Of a stretch of DNA of 64,000 nt, positions 20,193 to 28,356 are shown piece by piece. The number at the start of each line of letters is the position of its first letter. Position 1 is the first letter of the stretch. Origin of the DNA: Flavobacteriales bacterium UBA1494 (GTDB taxonomy: Bacteria; Bacteroidota; Bacteroidia; Flavobacteriales_E; Vicingaceae); contig CAJJAT010000015.1 in the NCBI GenBank assembly GCA_905182175.1, positions 1 through 64,000 of the forward strand, given 5' to 3'. Made by a program: the position numbers and the translations under genes. Below the pieces are notes generated by a model. The model did no database searches and was not told where the DNA came from. It saw nothing but the letters and a program-made list of their open reading frames with translations.

Positions 20193-20307
20193 AAGTTATT
20201 GTAAGGTGAATTATCACGGTGTAAATTTAAATAATTCTACACGACCATCCTTTAAAACAGATTAGATATTATGCCCGTTACCTCTAAAATGTCCTAGAAA
20301 TCCAAAA

Positions 20308-20337
20308 CAAATTTAAACTTTGTATTTTGTTAACAAA
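20308..20337 (-). promoter_or_regulatory. Promoter of odhA-odhB
   Basis: Reading the minus strand there is TTTG (20334-20337), an 18-nt spacer and TAAATTTG (20308-20315), which is the Bacteroidota sigma-ABfr-type arrangement (TTTG / TAnnTTTG) with consensus spacing. Transcription would begin near 20300, giving a leader of about 105 nt before odhA. Confidence 0.7.
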
Positions 20338-20342
20338 ATACA
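20321..20342. promoter_or_regulatory. Perfect 22-bp palindrome, probable operator
   Basis: The half-site TGTATTTTGTT is followed immediately by its exact reverse complement, with GTTAAC at the centre. It covers the -33 element of the odhA promoter, so a dimeric regulator bound here would compete with RNA polymerase. No T-run follows and the stem has no loop, so it is not a good terminator. The regulator is unknown. Confidence 0.65.
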
Positions 20343-20379
20343 GCCTACCTGGTTGCCAAAATACTTAGCAGATTCAAGG

Positions 20380-20754
20380 TTAATCCTTTTTGATTTGTTG
20401 AGCATAAATCTGACGGCTCACTACTTTTAACAACTCTCTTTCTAAAATCAAATGTGTTAATTCCCTCGATACATCGGTTTCGCTTTGCCCAAACAATAGC
20501 TCTTTTACTTTTTCTTCCTCAACATCTATGGCATACAACAAAGAAAAAAAGCGCACCGAATCTAACTCCAACATCCGAAATATGACAGGTTCTATTTGTT
20601 GGGATAGTTCATCATATGCTAATTCGGCCTTTCCACTGAATTCTATATTTTCATCGTAGAGCTGAAAATCTTTTTGAACTTGAAGTACCACTTTTTTTAC
20701 AAAATCGAATTTGGTCTTGTAAGCATTCAATTCAAGTTTGCTCAATTGAATCAT
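20380..20754 (-). CDS. Conserved-looking hypothetical cytosolic protein
   Basis: A 124-residue, acidic, largely helical protein without signal peptide or membrane segment. Regular heptad-like patterns (for example YDELSQQIEPVIFRMLELDS and LILERELLKVVSRQIYAQQ) suggest a helical bundle. I do not recognise the family. It stands alone, with the odhA promoter downstream and a divergent TIGR01777 gene upstream. Codon usage looks like that of neighbouring genes, which supports a real gene. Confidence 0.65.
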   Translation of the reverse strand: MIQLSKLELNAYKTKFDFVKKVVLQVQKDFQLYDENIEFSGKAELAYDELSQQIEPVIFRMLELDSVRFFSLLYAIDVEEEKVKELLFGQSETDVSRELTHLILERELLKVVSRQIYAQQIKKD

Positions 20755-20839
20755 AAATTTGTTTCCTTTTAAAAGATAAAAATAGGATTTTAGGAACTAT
20801 TTTTACTTTAAAAGGTTAGCAATTCAAGAATACAGTGCA

Positions 20840-21739
20840 ATGAAAAAAAAGGTTTTAATTGGCGGTGGAAGCGGCTTAGTAGGAAAGAGACTTCACCAGT
20901 TATTAGAAGCTAAAAACTACGAAGTGTGGGTTTTAAGCAGAAGTTCAACAGGTAAAAAAAATGCCATAAAGTGGGATGTAAAAAACCAAAAATTAGATTC
21001 TCCCGCAATAGAAGGCTTCGAGTATGTTATTAATTTAACAGGCGCAGGAATAGTTGATGAACCTTGGACGGAAGAACGCAAAAAGGAAATTATTGACAGC
21101 AGGGTAAAAAGCTCAGAACTTTTAGCAAAAGCATTTTCACAAAATTCCAAGAAACCAATATCGTTTGTTTCAGCATCTGCAGTTGGGTTTTACGGATTTG
21201 TAACAGGAGAGCACATTTTTACAGAAACGGATGCCGCAGGCACTGACTTTTTAGCAGAGACGTGCGAATTATGGGAACAAAGCACGGATTCAATAAAAAA
21301 ACTAGGCATTCCAACAGCATTGATTCGAATTGGAATTGTACTCGATAAAAATGGTGGTGCTTTGAAAGAAATGGCAAAACCCGTTAAATTATTTGCAGCT
21401 GCAGCCTTAGGAACAGGCAAGCAATATTTGCCTTGGGTGCATGTTGATGATTTGTGTAATCTATTTATTCATGCTGTGGAAAATAAACTAGCAGGCCCTT
21501 ATAACGCAGGCGCACCAAATCAGGTAAACAACAAAACTTTTACTAAAGTCTTAGCAAAGGTTTTAAAACGACCTTTCTTTTTACCGAACGTTCCACCATT
21601 TGTGATGAAACTCATTTTAGGAACTAGAGCTCTGCTGGTTTTAGAAGGTAGCAGAGTTTCTGCTGAAAAGATTCAGAAAACCGGGTTTGAATTTGAGTTT
21701 ACTGAATTAGAAGGAGCATTAAAGGAGATTTATGGGTAG
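20840..21739 (+). CDS. TIGR01777-family NAD(P)-binding epimerase-like protein
   Basis: A 299-residue atypical SDR (SDR39U1-like). The nucleotide-binding motif GGGSGLVGKRLHQLL is at residues 7-21, with INLTGAGIVDEPWTEERKKE (about 65-84), SASAVGFYG (about 111-119) and the C-terminal DUF1731-like part with YNAGAPNQVNNKTFTKVLAK. The N-terminal half binds the cofactor; substrate is unknown for the family. It is a single gene, divergent from the hypothetical gene to its left. Confidence 0.9.
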   Translation: MKKKVLIGGGSGLVGKRLHQLLEAKNYEVWVLSRSSTGKKNAIKWDVKNQKLDSPAIEGFEYVINLTGAGIVDEPWTEERKKEIIDSRVKSSELLAKAFSQNSKKPISFVSASAVGFYGFVTGEHIFTETDAAGTDFLAETCELWEQSTDSIKKLGIPTALIRIGIVLDKNGGALKEMAKPVKLFAAAALGTGKQYLPWVHVDDLCNLFIHAVENKLAGPYNAGAPNQVNNKTFTKVLAKVLKRPFFLPNVPPFVMKLILGTRALLVLEGSRVSAEKIQKTGFEFEFTELEGALKEIYG

Positions 21740-22301
21740 AATGTGGAATGTTAAATCACTTTACTATTTGGTATGATAATTTTAGTGATAAGAAAGAGTT
21801 TACATCCAAATAAGAACTGGGTATCTGTTAAAAAAATGTTTTCTCAGTTTTACCTTTTAACACCTACTTGTCCTAGAATTAACTAAAATACCTGCTTATT
21901 TCCCTTGCAATATTTCAGTCTCGGTTAAGAACTACGCCGACTAATCCACACAAGTAAAAAGAGCCCTGCCAATAACCCTAGAATACTAAAGACCAGATCA
22001 TAAAATCAAATACTGAGTTAGTATCCCAACGCTGAGACACTTCTTAAATGATACTTAAACATAGAGCTTAAAACAGATTGACTTTAACCTACCTCGTGCA
22101 TGTTTTTAAAAATTGACTTAAAGGAATATACGAATGAGATTGCCCTCAAAAACGGGGAAGACTACCTGAAAATAGGTTTGAGTCCAAGTTAATCCTAGTG
22201 TGATATTTAAATAAAACCTGAAATGGATACAGATAGAAAAAGCTGAAGCTTATTCATATCTTAAAGATAGGAGTTACTATTTTCAAAAATAGTTTAACCT
22301 T
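21740..22301. other. 562-bp spacer with a possible membrane-protein remnant
   Basis: No intact gene. On the minus strand near 21926-22040 a short frame reads WDTNSVFDFMIWSLVF, then after a one-base shift LGLLAGLFLLVWISRRSS and a stop, which looks like the end of a lost membrane protein. On the plus strand a 30-codon frame at about 22101-22193 (MFLKIDLKEYTNEIAL...) is too short to call. A weak hairpin (22276-22293) lies just after the prenyl synthase stop. Confidence 0.35.
22276..22293 (-). terminator. Weak hairpin after the prenyl synthase gene
   Basis: ACTATTTT (22276-22283) pairs with AAAATAGT (22286-22293) around a very short loop, 8 nt after the stop codon. The stem is AT-rich and no good T-run follows, so termination here would be inefficient. 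Confidence 0.3.
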
Positions 22302-23276
22302 CTACTTCTTCCGCATCATCAACATTTCAGCCAACTCAATCAATGGTTGCTTCAAATCAGTAGCGGCCTCAATTTGATTCAATGCAGCGAGGCTTTTGTC
22401 AAAATAGTTTTGCATCGCAAATTTAGTGAGAGATGGTACCTCTAGTTCGTTGTAGATTTCTAGAACACCACTTACTTTTTCTTCATCAGAAATTTTGATT
22501 GACATTAACCCATTTAACTTATTCGCTTGACCTTCGTTTGCTTTTTCCGTTGCAGTCAACATTAAAAAAGTCTTTTTATTAGAAATTATGTCTCCCCCTA
22601 CTCGCTTTCCAAAGTCTTCTTGCTTGGCGTAACAGTCTAAAAAGTCGTCTTGAATTTGAAAGGCAATTCCAATTTTTTCTCCAAACTCATAAATCAATTT
22701 CCCATCTTTTTCAGATGCTCCAGATTCAAGTGCTCCAAGTTGCAAGCTACAAGCCAATAAAACTCCAGTCTTCAATCGAATCATATCAATGTAATTCTCC
22801 GCTGTTACATCATCTCTTGTTTCAAAATTCATGTCCAACTGCTGCCCTTCGCAAACTTCTATAGCCGTTTGGTTGAAAACGCTTAACATTTCACTCAACC
22901 TCTCAGGGTTTCCTTTTGCTAATAATTGATACGCTTGAACAAACATTACGTCACCAGAAAGAATGGCAATATCTCTGTTCCATTTGGCATGCACAGCTGG
23001 TTTTCCACGCCGAATGGGTGCTTCGTCCATGATATCATCATGTACTAAAGTAAAGTTATGAAATACTTCAACTGCCATTGCTAAATTGTTCGCATTCAAT
23101 AAATTACCTCCAAATAACTGGGCTGCCAATAGACACAATGTTGGTCGAATTCTCTTTCCCCCTAGCGTCATAGTATAACTTATTGGGTCATACAATTCGT
23201 CCGGTTTTCCTGAAAAATCAAATGAATTTACACTCGTTTCAACTTGCTGACTTAACTCCTGCCAAGAATAGATCAT
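22302..23276 (-). CDS. Polyprenyl diphosphate synthase
   Basis: A 324-residue all-helical trans-prenyltransferase. The first aspartate-rich motif is DDIMDEAPIRRGKPAVH (about residues 77-93) and the second QDDFLDCYAKQEDFGKRVGG (about 202-221), both needed for Mg-diphosphate binding. The GGKRIRPTL segment binds isopentenyl diphosphate. Chain length cannot be read with certainty. In this position, next to an epimerase and rmlA, it could supply carrier lipid or quinone side chain; that link is inference. Confidence 0.9.
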   Translation of the reverse strand: MIYSWQELSQQVETSVNSFDFSGKPDELYDPISYTMTLGGKRIRPTLCLLAAQLFGGNLLNANNLAMAVEVFHNFTLVHDDIMDEAPIRRGKPAVHAKWNRDIAILSGDVMFVQAYQLLAKGNPERLSEMLSVFNQTAIEVCEGQQLDMNFETRDDVTAENYIDMIRLKTGVLLACSLQLGALESGASEKDGKLIYEFGEKIGIAFQIQDDFLDCYAKQEDFGKRVGGDIISNKKTFLMLTATEKANEGQANKLNGLMSIKISDEEKVSGVLEIYNELEVPSLTKFAMQNYFDKSLAALNQIEAATDLKQPLIELAEMLMMRKK

Positions 23277-23278
23277 TT

Positions 23279-24214
23279 TTATAAAAAATAGGAAGGATTA
23301 TCAATTACTTTTTTAAGACCCTCTTCTAATGAAAGTGGTTCCTTTCTTAGTAATTGCAACATTTTTCCGGTGTCTGGCTGTCTTCTAGACATATCACCCT
23401 CATCTAGGGGTGGTAAATGAACTATTTTCGAGGTAGATCCTGCAACATTAACAATCATTTCAGCTAATTCCAACACGGTCAAAATTTTATCTGAACCAAT
23501 ATTAATTACATCGTTCATTACTTCATCTTTCATGAACGCATTCACGCAAGCCTGAATGTTATCGTCTACGAAACAGAATGTTCTAGTTTGAGAACCGTCT
23601 CCATAAATCGTAATGTCTTCATTTTTAAGAGCAGCTGAAATAAACTTTGATACCACAAAATCTTTACTTTGAAGCGGACCGTACGTATTAAAAAATCTAA
23701 AAATGGTGTAATCTAAGTCATACTCCTGTTTATAAGACTTCAAAAAGGCTTCTCCAACATTTTTTACAATAGCGTAGGGCAACCTTGAGTTTAATGGTGT
23801 TGTATATTCATGCTGCGGTAATTCTACCGGCTCGCCATATACCTCAGAGGATGAAGAGAAGAAAATTCTTTTAACTGATGTGTTTTTACACAAATCCAAG
23901 ATATTTCTCATCCCTTTCAAATCGTCCAAAACCATTATCGGATTCTCTATAGTTCTCTTTACACCGACAACAGCTGCGTAATGAAATACATAATCAAAAT
24001 GATTTCCATAGAAAATACTTGAGATAACTTGATTATCGTTTACATCGCCTTTAATAAACTTTACGTTATCTACCTTAGGAATTCTATTCAAATCGCCCGT
24101 CAATAAATTATCAACTATGGTGATGACATTCCTTTTGTCTTCGGCCAACTTAACTGCCAGTGAACTCCCAATAAATCCTGCTCCCCCTGTAATTAATATT
24201 TTTCTTTTACCCAC
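23279..24214 (-). CDS. NAD-dependent sugar epimerase/dehydratase
   Basis: A 311-residue extended SDR. TGGAGFIGSSLAVKLAED (residues 9-26) binds NAD, SSSSEVYGEP and YAIVKNVGE (YxxxK) form the active site, and RFFNTYGPLQS is the usual sugar-enzyme segment. It resembles UDP-glucose 4-epimerase or UDP-glucuronate decarboxylase-type enzymes; the exact substrate is not decided by the sequence. It lies between rmlA and the prenyl synthase with spacings of 1 to 2 nt, so the three genes are one operon. Confidence 0.85.
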   Translation of the reverse strand: MGKRKILITGGAGFIGSSLAVKLAEDKRNVITIVDNLLTGDLNRIPKVDNVKFIKGDVNDNQVISSIFYGNHFDYVFHYAAVVGVKRTIENPIMVLDDLKGMRNILDLCKNTSVKRIFFSSSSEVYGEPVELPQHEYTTPLNSRLPYAIVKNVGEAFLKSYKQEYDLDYTIFRFFNTYGPLQSKDFVVSKFISAALKNEDITIYGDGSQTRTFCFVDDNIQACVNAFMKDEVMNDVINIGSDKILTVLELAEMIVNVAGSTSKIVHLPPLDEGDMSRRQPDTGKMLQLLRKEPLSLEEGLKKVIDNPSYFL

Positions 24215-24215
24215 C

Positions 24216-25073
24216 TTATACTAAATTCATTAAGTACGAGCCATAACCACTTTTTAAAAGTGGTTCAGCTAATTTTTTCAATTGAGCTTTATCTATAAAT
24301 CCTTGTCCGTAGGCGATTTCTTCTAAACAGCCAACTTTCAAACCTTGTCGCTCTTCAATAACCTCAACAAACTGACCTGCTTGCATTAGAGAAGAAAACG
24401 TACCAGTATCTAACCAAGCTGTCCCTCTGTCTAAAATGGCCACTTGCAGCTTGCCTCTTTCTAAATATACCTTGTTTATATCCGTAATTTCATACTCTCC
24501 TCTTGAACTAGGTTCTAATTCTTTTGCAATTTGTATAACATCATTATCGTAAAAATACAATCCTGGAACGGCAAAGTTTGACTTAGGATTCTCCGGTTTC
24601 TCCTCTATTGAAATAGCTACTTGATTATCATCAAACTCAACAACTCCGTATCTCTCAGGATCAGATACATGATATGCATATACGATACCACCTTCAGGGT
24701 TATTGTTTGCTTGCAGCAACTTACCCATTCCGCTTCCGTAAAAAATATTGTCCCCTAAAATCAAGGCAACTTTCTCGTCCCCAATAAACTCTTCCCCTAT
24801 CACAAAGGCTTGTGCTAACCCATTTGGGATTTCTTGAATTGCGTATTCAAAGTTGCACCCAAATTGAGTTCCATCTCCTAATAATTTCTTAAAACTAGCA
24901 TTATCATGGGGGGTTGTAATAATTAGAATTTCATTAATCCCCGCATTCATTAAAACCGATAGTGGATAGTAAATCATTGGTTTATCATAAACCGGCATTA
25001 ATTGCTTGCTTACTGCTAATGTTAGGGGGTGTAATCTCGTTCCTGAACCTCCTGCTAAAACTATTCCTTTCAT
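24216..25073 (-). CDS. rmlA: Glucose-1-phosphate thymidylyltransferase
   Basis: A 285-residue nucleotidyltransferase. [20 protein letters not shown] (residues 8-27) is the signature, followed by [31 protein letters not shown] (metal-binding Asp) and [20 protein letters not shown]. It makes dTDP-glucose for deoxysugar pathways. No rmlB, rmlC or rmlD was seen next to it, so the rest of a dTDP-rhamnose pathway must be elsewhere or the product is used differently. Confidence 0.95.
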   Translation of the reverse strand: MKGIVLAGGSGTRLHPLTLAVSKQLMPVYDKPMIYYPLSVLMNAGINEILIITTPHDNASFKKLLGDGTQFGCNFEYAIQEIPNGLAQAFVIGEEFIGDEKVALILGDNIFYGSGMGKLLQANNNPEGGIVYAYHVSDPERYGVVEFDDNQVAISIEEKPENPKSNFAVPGLYFYDNDVIQIAKELEPSSRGEYEITDINKVYLERGKLQVAILDRGTAWLDTGTFSSLMQAGQFVEVIEERQGLKVGCLEEIAYGQGFIDKAQLKKLAEPLLKSGYGSYLMNLV

Positions 25074-25125
25074 ACTATTTACTTACAAGTGTATTTTAAG
25101 ATTGGCCAAATTAACAATTCTCTAT

Positions 25126-27507
25126 TTATCTAACCTCCAACTCGTCTAAATCAATATCTTCTTCTTCATCGATTAATACCACAATTGATTCAGATTTGAA
25201 TGCCTTCGTCGTTACCCAGCTATCGAAAAACAGTAATAATGATGGCAACAAAATCAAGTTTGAGGCCATGGCAATTAATAGCGTTAGAGATACTAATAAT
25301 CCTAATGCTATTGTTCCTCCAAACTGTGATGCTGTAAACACACCAAAACCAAAAAATAGTACAATTGAAGTATAGATCATACTTACACCGGTTTCTTTTA
25401 ATGCACTAATCGCTGCTTCTCTGAGATTCAAAGAATGTTTACTTAGTTCTTGCCTATATTTTGCCAAAAAGTGTATGGTATCATCGACAGAAATTCCAAA
25501 AGCAATACTGAAAATTAAAATCGTTGAAGGTTTTATGGATATTCCAAAATAGCCCATAATGGAGGCCGTCAATAAAAGAGGAAGTAGATTCGGAACCAAG
25601 CTAACCAAAACCATTCTTGCTGAAGAGAATAAAATGGCCATTATAATTGCAATCAGTACAATGGCAATTCCTAAACTTAAAAATAAGTTTTTCACCAAAT
25701 AATTAGTTCCCGCTAACCAAACAACAGAGGTACCGGTAAAGTTAACAGTATACCTTTCAGGTGGAAAGATAGAGTCAACTTTCGGCTTTAACTCAGACAA
25801 AATAGTCTCCATTCTGTTGGAACCTACGTCTGCCATTTGAGCCGTTATCCTGGTAATTTGCATGTTGCTGTCTAAATACGAGGATAATAATCCTTCATTC
25901 TCTCCATTTCCGGAGGTCAAATATGGCCCTAGAAAGCTTTTTTCCTGATTGTTAAACAAAGAATACTTCTTTGGATTTCCTCCATAATATCCCTGCTTCG
26001 CAAATTTCAGGCCCTCAACTATAGAAAGTGGTTTTGAGAACTCAGGGTATTCACCTAATAAATTTTGAAGTTTATCAATTCGCTTTAAAGTCGACAACGT
26101 AGTCGCTCCTCCTTTTTTGTTTGTTTCTACCGTTACTTCGAATGGTAAAACTCCCTGAAAGTTTTCTTCAAAGAATTTTAAGTCCAAGTACACCGGATCT
26201 TTTCGAGGTAAATCGTCAGCAATATTACCGGTCGTTTTCATGAGAGTAACTCCATAACCTGCCACTATAATTAAAATTCCTGTAGTAATAAAAACAACCT
26301 TCCTGTGACTTGTTACAATGGTTACCAAATAATTTACCACGACATGCACCCATTTACGTTCGAGGTGCTTTGTATGCCTCTTTTTAAGTGGTTTTTGGAA
26401 ACTTAATATAATGGGCAGTAAGGTTATTGAAACTGCAAAAACAGACAATATTCCAAAGGTAGCAACAATACCAAACTCAATTAAAATGGTACTATCGGTA
26501 AAAATGAACGTTCCAAAACCAAGCGAGGTAGTGGTATTAGTTAAAAATATAGCATTTCCAATTTTCTTAATTGACGTTTTCAATGCCTTCACTTTATTTC
26601 CATGCCACTTGTATTCTTGATGGTATTTATTGATAATAAAAATACAATTAGGAATACCAATTACGATAATCAAGGGTGGCATGAGGCCAGTTAATATGGT
26701 GATATCAAACCCTAACAATGCTTGAATCCCAACTGACCAGACAACTCCTACTAAAACAATTACCATTGAAAAAGCCATCGCCCTAAACGATCTAAAAAAG
26801 AGCAACAAAATCAACGATGTAATCAGTACCGCCAACAAAATGAAAAGCTTTATTTCAGCACTGACCTTTGTCGTGTTATTAGCTCTTATAAAGGGTAGAC
26901 CAGAATAATGAACTTCAAGATTTGTATTTGCTTTAAAATTATCAATTTCAGTATGCAAATCATCCATTAAAACTTTTCTATCTTTGGAGTCTAGTAACTT
27001 ACGGTCCAAAGTAAGTGCCATCAAAGTTGTCTTCTTATCCTTACTATAAATAAACCCTTCGTAAAAAGGCAGTCCATACACCTCCGCCAAAACACTGTCT
27101 AGTTCAATTTGAGTTTGCGGAATGTTTGCAATGACAGGATATGGAACTAGTCGTTTATTAACTTTATCTTTCTCTAGTCCAAAAATGTCAGCCATTGAAA
27201 CTACTTTATCAATTCCTTCGACATTTTTTAATCGTTTCGACAACTTGAACCACTCTTGAAAATTTTTGAGCTCATAAAGTTGATCATCCTTAACACCAAT
27301 AACCATGATGCTCCCATCTTGTCCAAATTGCGCTTTAAACTGATTAAAAACCCGAAGTGTTGAATCAGTTTCAGGTAGCATTTGAGCCATTTCATAGCTC
27401 ATTTTCACTGATCCGCTATGGTATCCAAAAAATGAGGTAAGCGCAACCAGAACGAAAATTATTAGGACTCGTTGCCTTAAAATAAAACTAGAAAATGGTT
27501 CCCACAT
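25126..27507 (-). CDS. RND superfamily (MMPL-type) exporter
   Basis: A 793-residue transporter with the classic 12-helix duplicated layout: a first helix at about residues 13-32, a large periplasmic loop (about 33-215), five helices, a second helix near 405 with another large loop, then five more helices. Each half has a sterol-sensing-like block; the second contains FSIAFGISVDDTIHFLAKYR. The GIPNCIFIINKYHQEYKWHG segment marks the first half. Substrate cannot be inferred. It is a single gene 52 nt upstream of rmlA and may share its transcript. The acidic C-terminal tail (LIDEEEDIDLDELEVR) is distinctive. Confidence 0.85.
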   Translation of the reverse strand: MWEPFSSFILRQRVLIIFVLVALTSFFGYHSGSVKMSYEMAQMLPETDSTLRVFNQFKAQFGQDGSIMVIGVKDDQLYELKNFQEWFKLSKRLKNVEGIDKVVSMADIFGLEKDKVNKRLVPYPVIANIPQTQIELDSVLAEVYGLPFYEGFIYSKDKKTTLMALTLDRKLLDSKDRKVLMDDLHTEIDNFKANTNLEVHYSGLPFIRANNTTKVSAEIKLFILLAVLITSLILLLFFRSFRAMAFSMVIVLVGVVWSVGIQALLGFDITILTGLMPPLIIVIGIPNCIFIINKYHQEYKWHGNKVKALKTSIKKIGNAIFLTNTTTSLGFGTFIFTDSTILIEFGIVATFGILSVFAVSITLLPIILSFQKPLKKRHTKHLERKWVHVVVNYLVTIVTSHRKVVFITTGILIIVAGYGVTLMKTTGNIADDLPRKDPVYLDLKFFEENFQGVLPFEVTVETNKKGGATTLSTLKRIDKLQNLLGEYPEFSKPLSIVEGLKFAKQGYYGGNPKKYSLFNNQEKSFLGPYLTSGNGENEGLLSSYLDSNMQITRITAQMADVGSNRMETILSELKPKVDSIFPPERYTVNFTGTSVVWLAGTNYLVKNLFLSLGIAIVLIAIIMAILFSSARMVLVSLVPNLLPLLLTASIMGYFGISIKPSTILIFSIAFGISVDDTIHFLAKYRQELSKHSLNLREAAISALKETGVSMIYTSIVLFFGFGVFTASQFGGTIALGLLVSLTLLIAMASNLILLPSLLLFFDSWVTTKAFKSESIVVLIDEEEDIDLDELEVR

Positions 27508-27644
27508 AAGTAATTCACAACGTTTATTGCCGCTTAATAGTCGCAGCTTTCAAGCTGCAAATATCGAAAATTAATAGCAGCATCGAAAATTAGGGAAGTT
27601 GAACAAGAAATAGCAATTTTATTGTTCTAAAAACAACATTATTT

Positions 27645-28304
27645 ATGCCCATAGAATTCCCAAAAAACGCCGATGAAGTTCTGTACATTTTAGACCTTGT
27701 TGGAACACTAGTTTTTGCCATTAGTGGGTCTATGGCGGCCTCCTCAAAAAAACTAGATTTATTTGGGGCTGCCTTTATTGCCTTCGTGACAGCAGTTGGT
27801 GGTGGTACCGTTCGTGATTTATTGTTGGGCACAACTCCTGTTGGTTGGATGCAAAACACCATGTACATATATGTTATTCTTGGAGGAGTTGGGATTACTT
27901 TTTTATTCAAATCTTGGGTAAGGAAATTAAGAAAGACCTTGTTTTTGTTTGATACCATCGAAATTGGCGTATTTACCATTCTTGGATTAAGTAAGGCCCT
28001 AATTTTAGATGTTCCTGCACCAATTGCTGTGATGATGGGCATGTTTTCTGCAGTCTTAGGTGGAGTTATCAGGGATATGTTGATTAATGAAATACCTCTA
28101 ATTTTCAGAAAAGAAATTTACGCTATGGCTTGTGTTGCAGGTGGAACTGCATTTGTTTTTTTACAGGACATTTTAAGTTTTGAATGGAACATCACAGCAA
28201 CAATTTCGCTGATTATTGCAATAAGAATAGTAGTTATTCAGTTTAAGTTAGGGTTATCAAGTATCGACGACTCCAAGCGTAGGATTTTTACAAAATCAGA
28301 ATAA
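27645..28304 (+). CDS. TRIC-type (UPF0126) cation channel protein
   Basis: A 219-residue protein built of two homologous halves, each with three helices: DLVGTLVFAISGSMAA with GGGTVRDLLLG in the first and VLGGVIRDMLINEIPLIFRK in the second. These glycine-rich motifs mark the UPF0126 family, whose members form trimeric K+-permeable channels like TRIC. It is divergent from the RND exporter, with 137 nt between them. Confidence 0.88.
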   Translation: MPIEFPKNADEVLYILDLVGTLVFAISGSMAASSKKLDLFGAAFIAFVTAVGGGTVRDLLLGTTPVGWMQNTMYIYVILGGVGITFLFKSWVRKLRKTLFLFDTIEIGVFTILGLSKALILDVPAPIAVMMGMFSAVLGGVIRDMLINEIPLIFRKEIYAMACVAGGTAFVFLQDILSFEWNITATISLIIAIRIVVIQFKLGLSSIDDSKRRIFTKSE

Positions 28305-28356
28305 TATAGAATTGTTATCTTATTTGCTTATCAGAGTAATATTGAAATCTATCGCA

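Noticed and set aside
22101-22193. 30-codon plus-strand frame (MFLKIDLKEYTNEIAL...)
   Set aside because: Too short, without promoter, family or neighbour support.
27543-27558. GCAGCTT/AAGCTGC inverted repeat before the RND exporter
   Set aside because: Only 7 bp, two-nucleotide loop and no T-run; could be chance and has no clear role in the divergent spacer.
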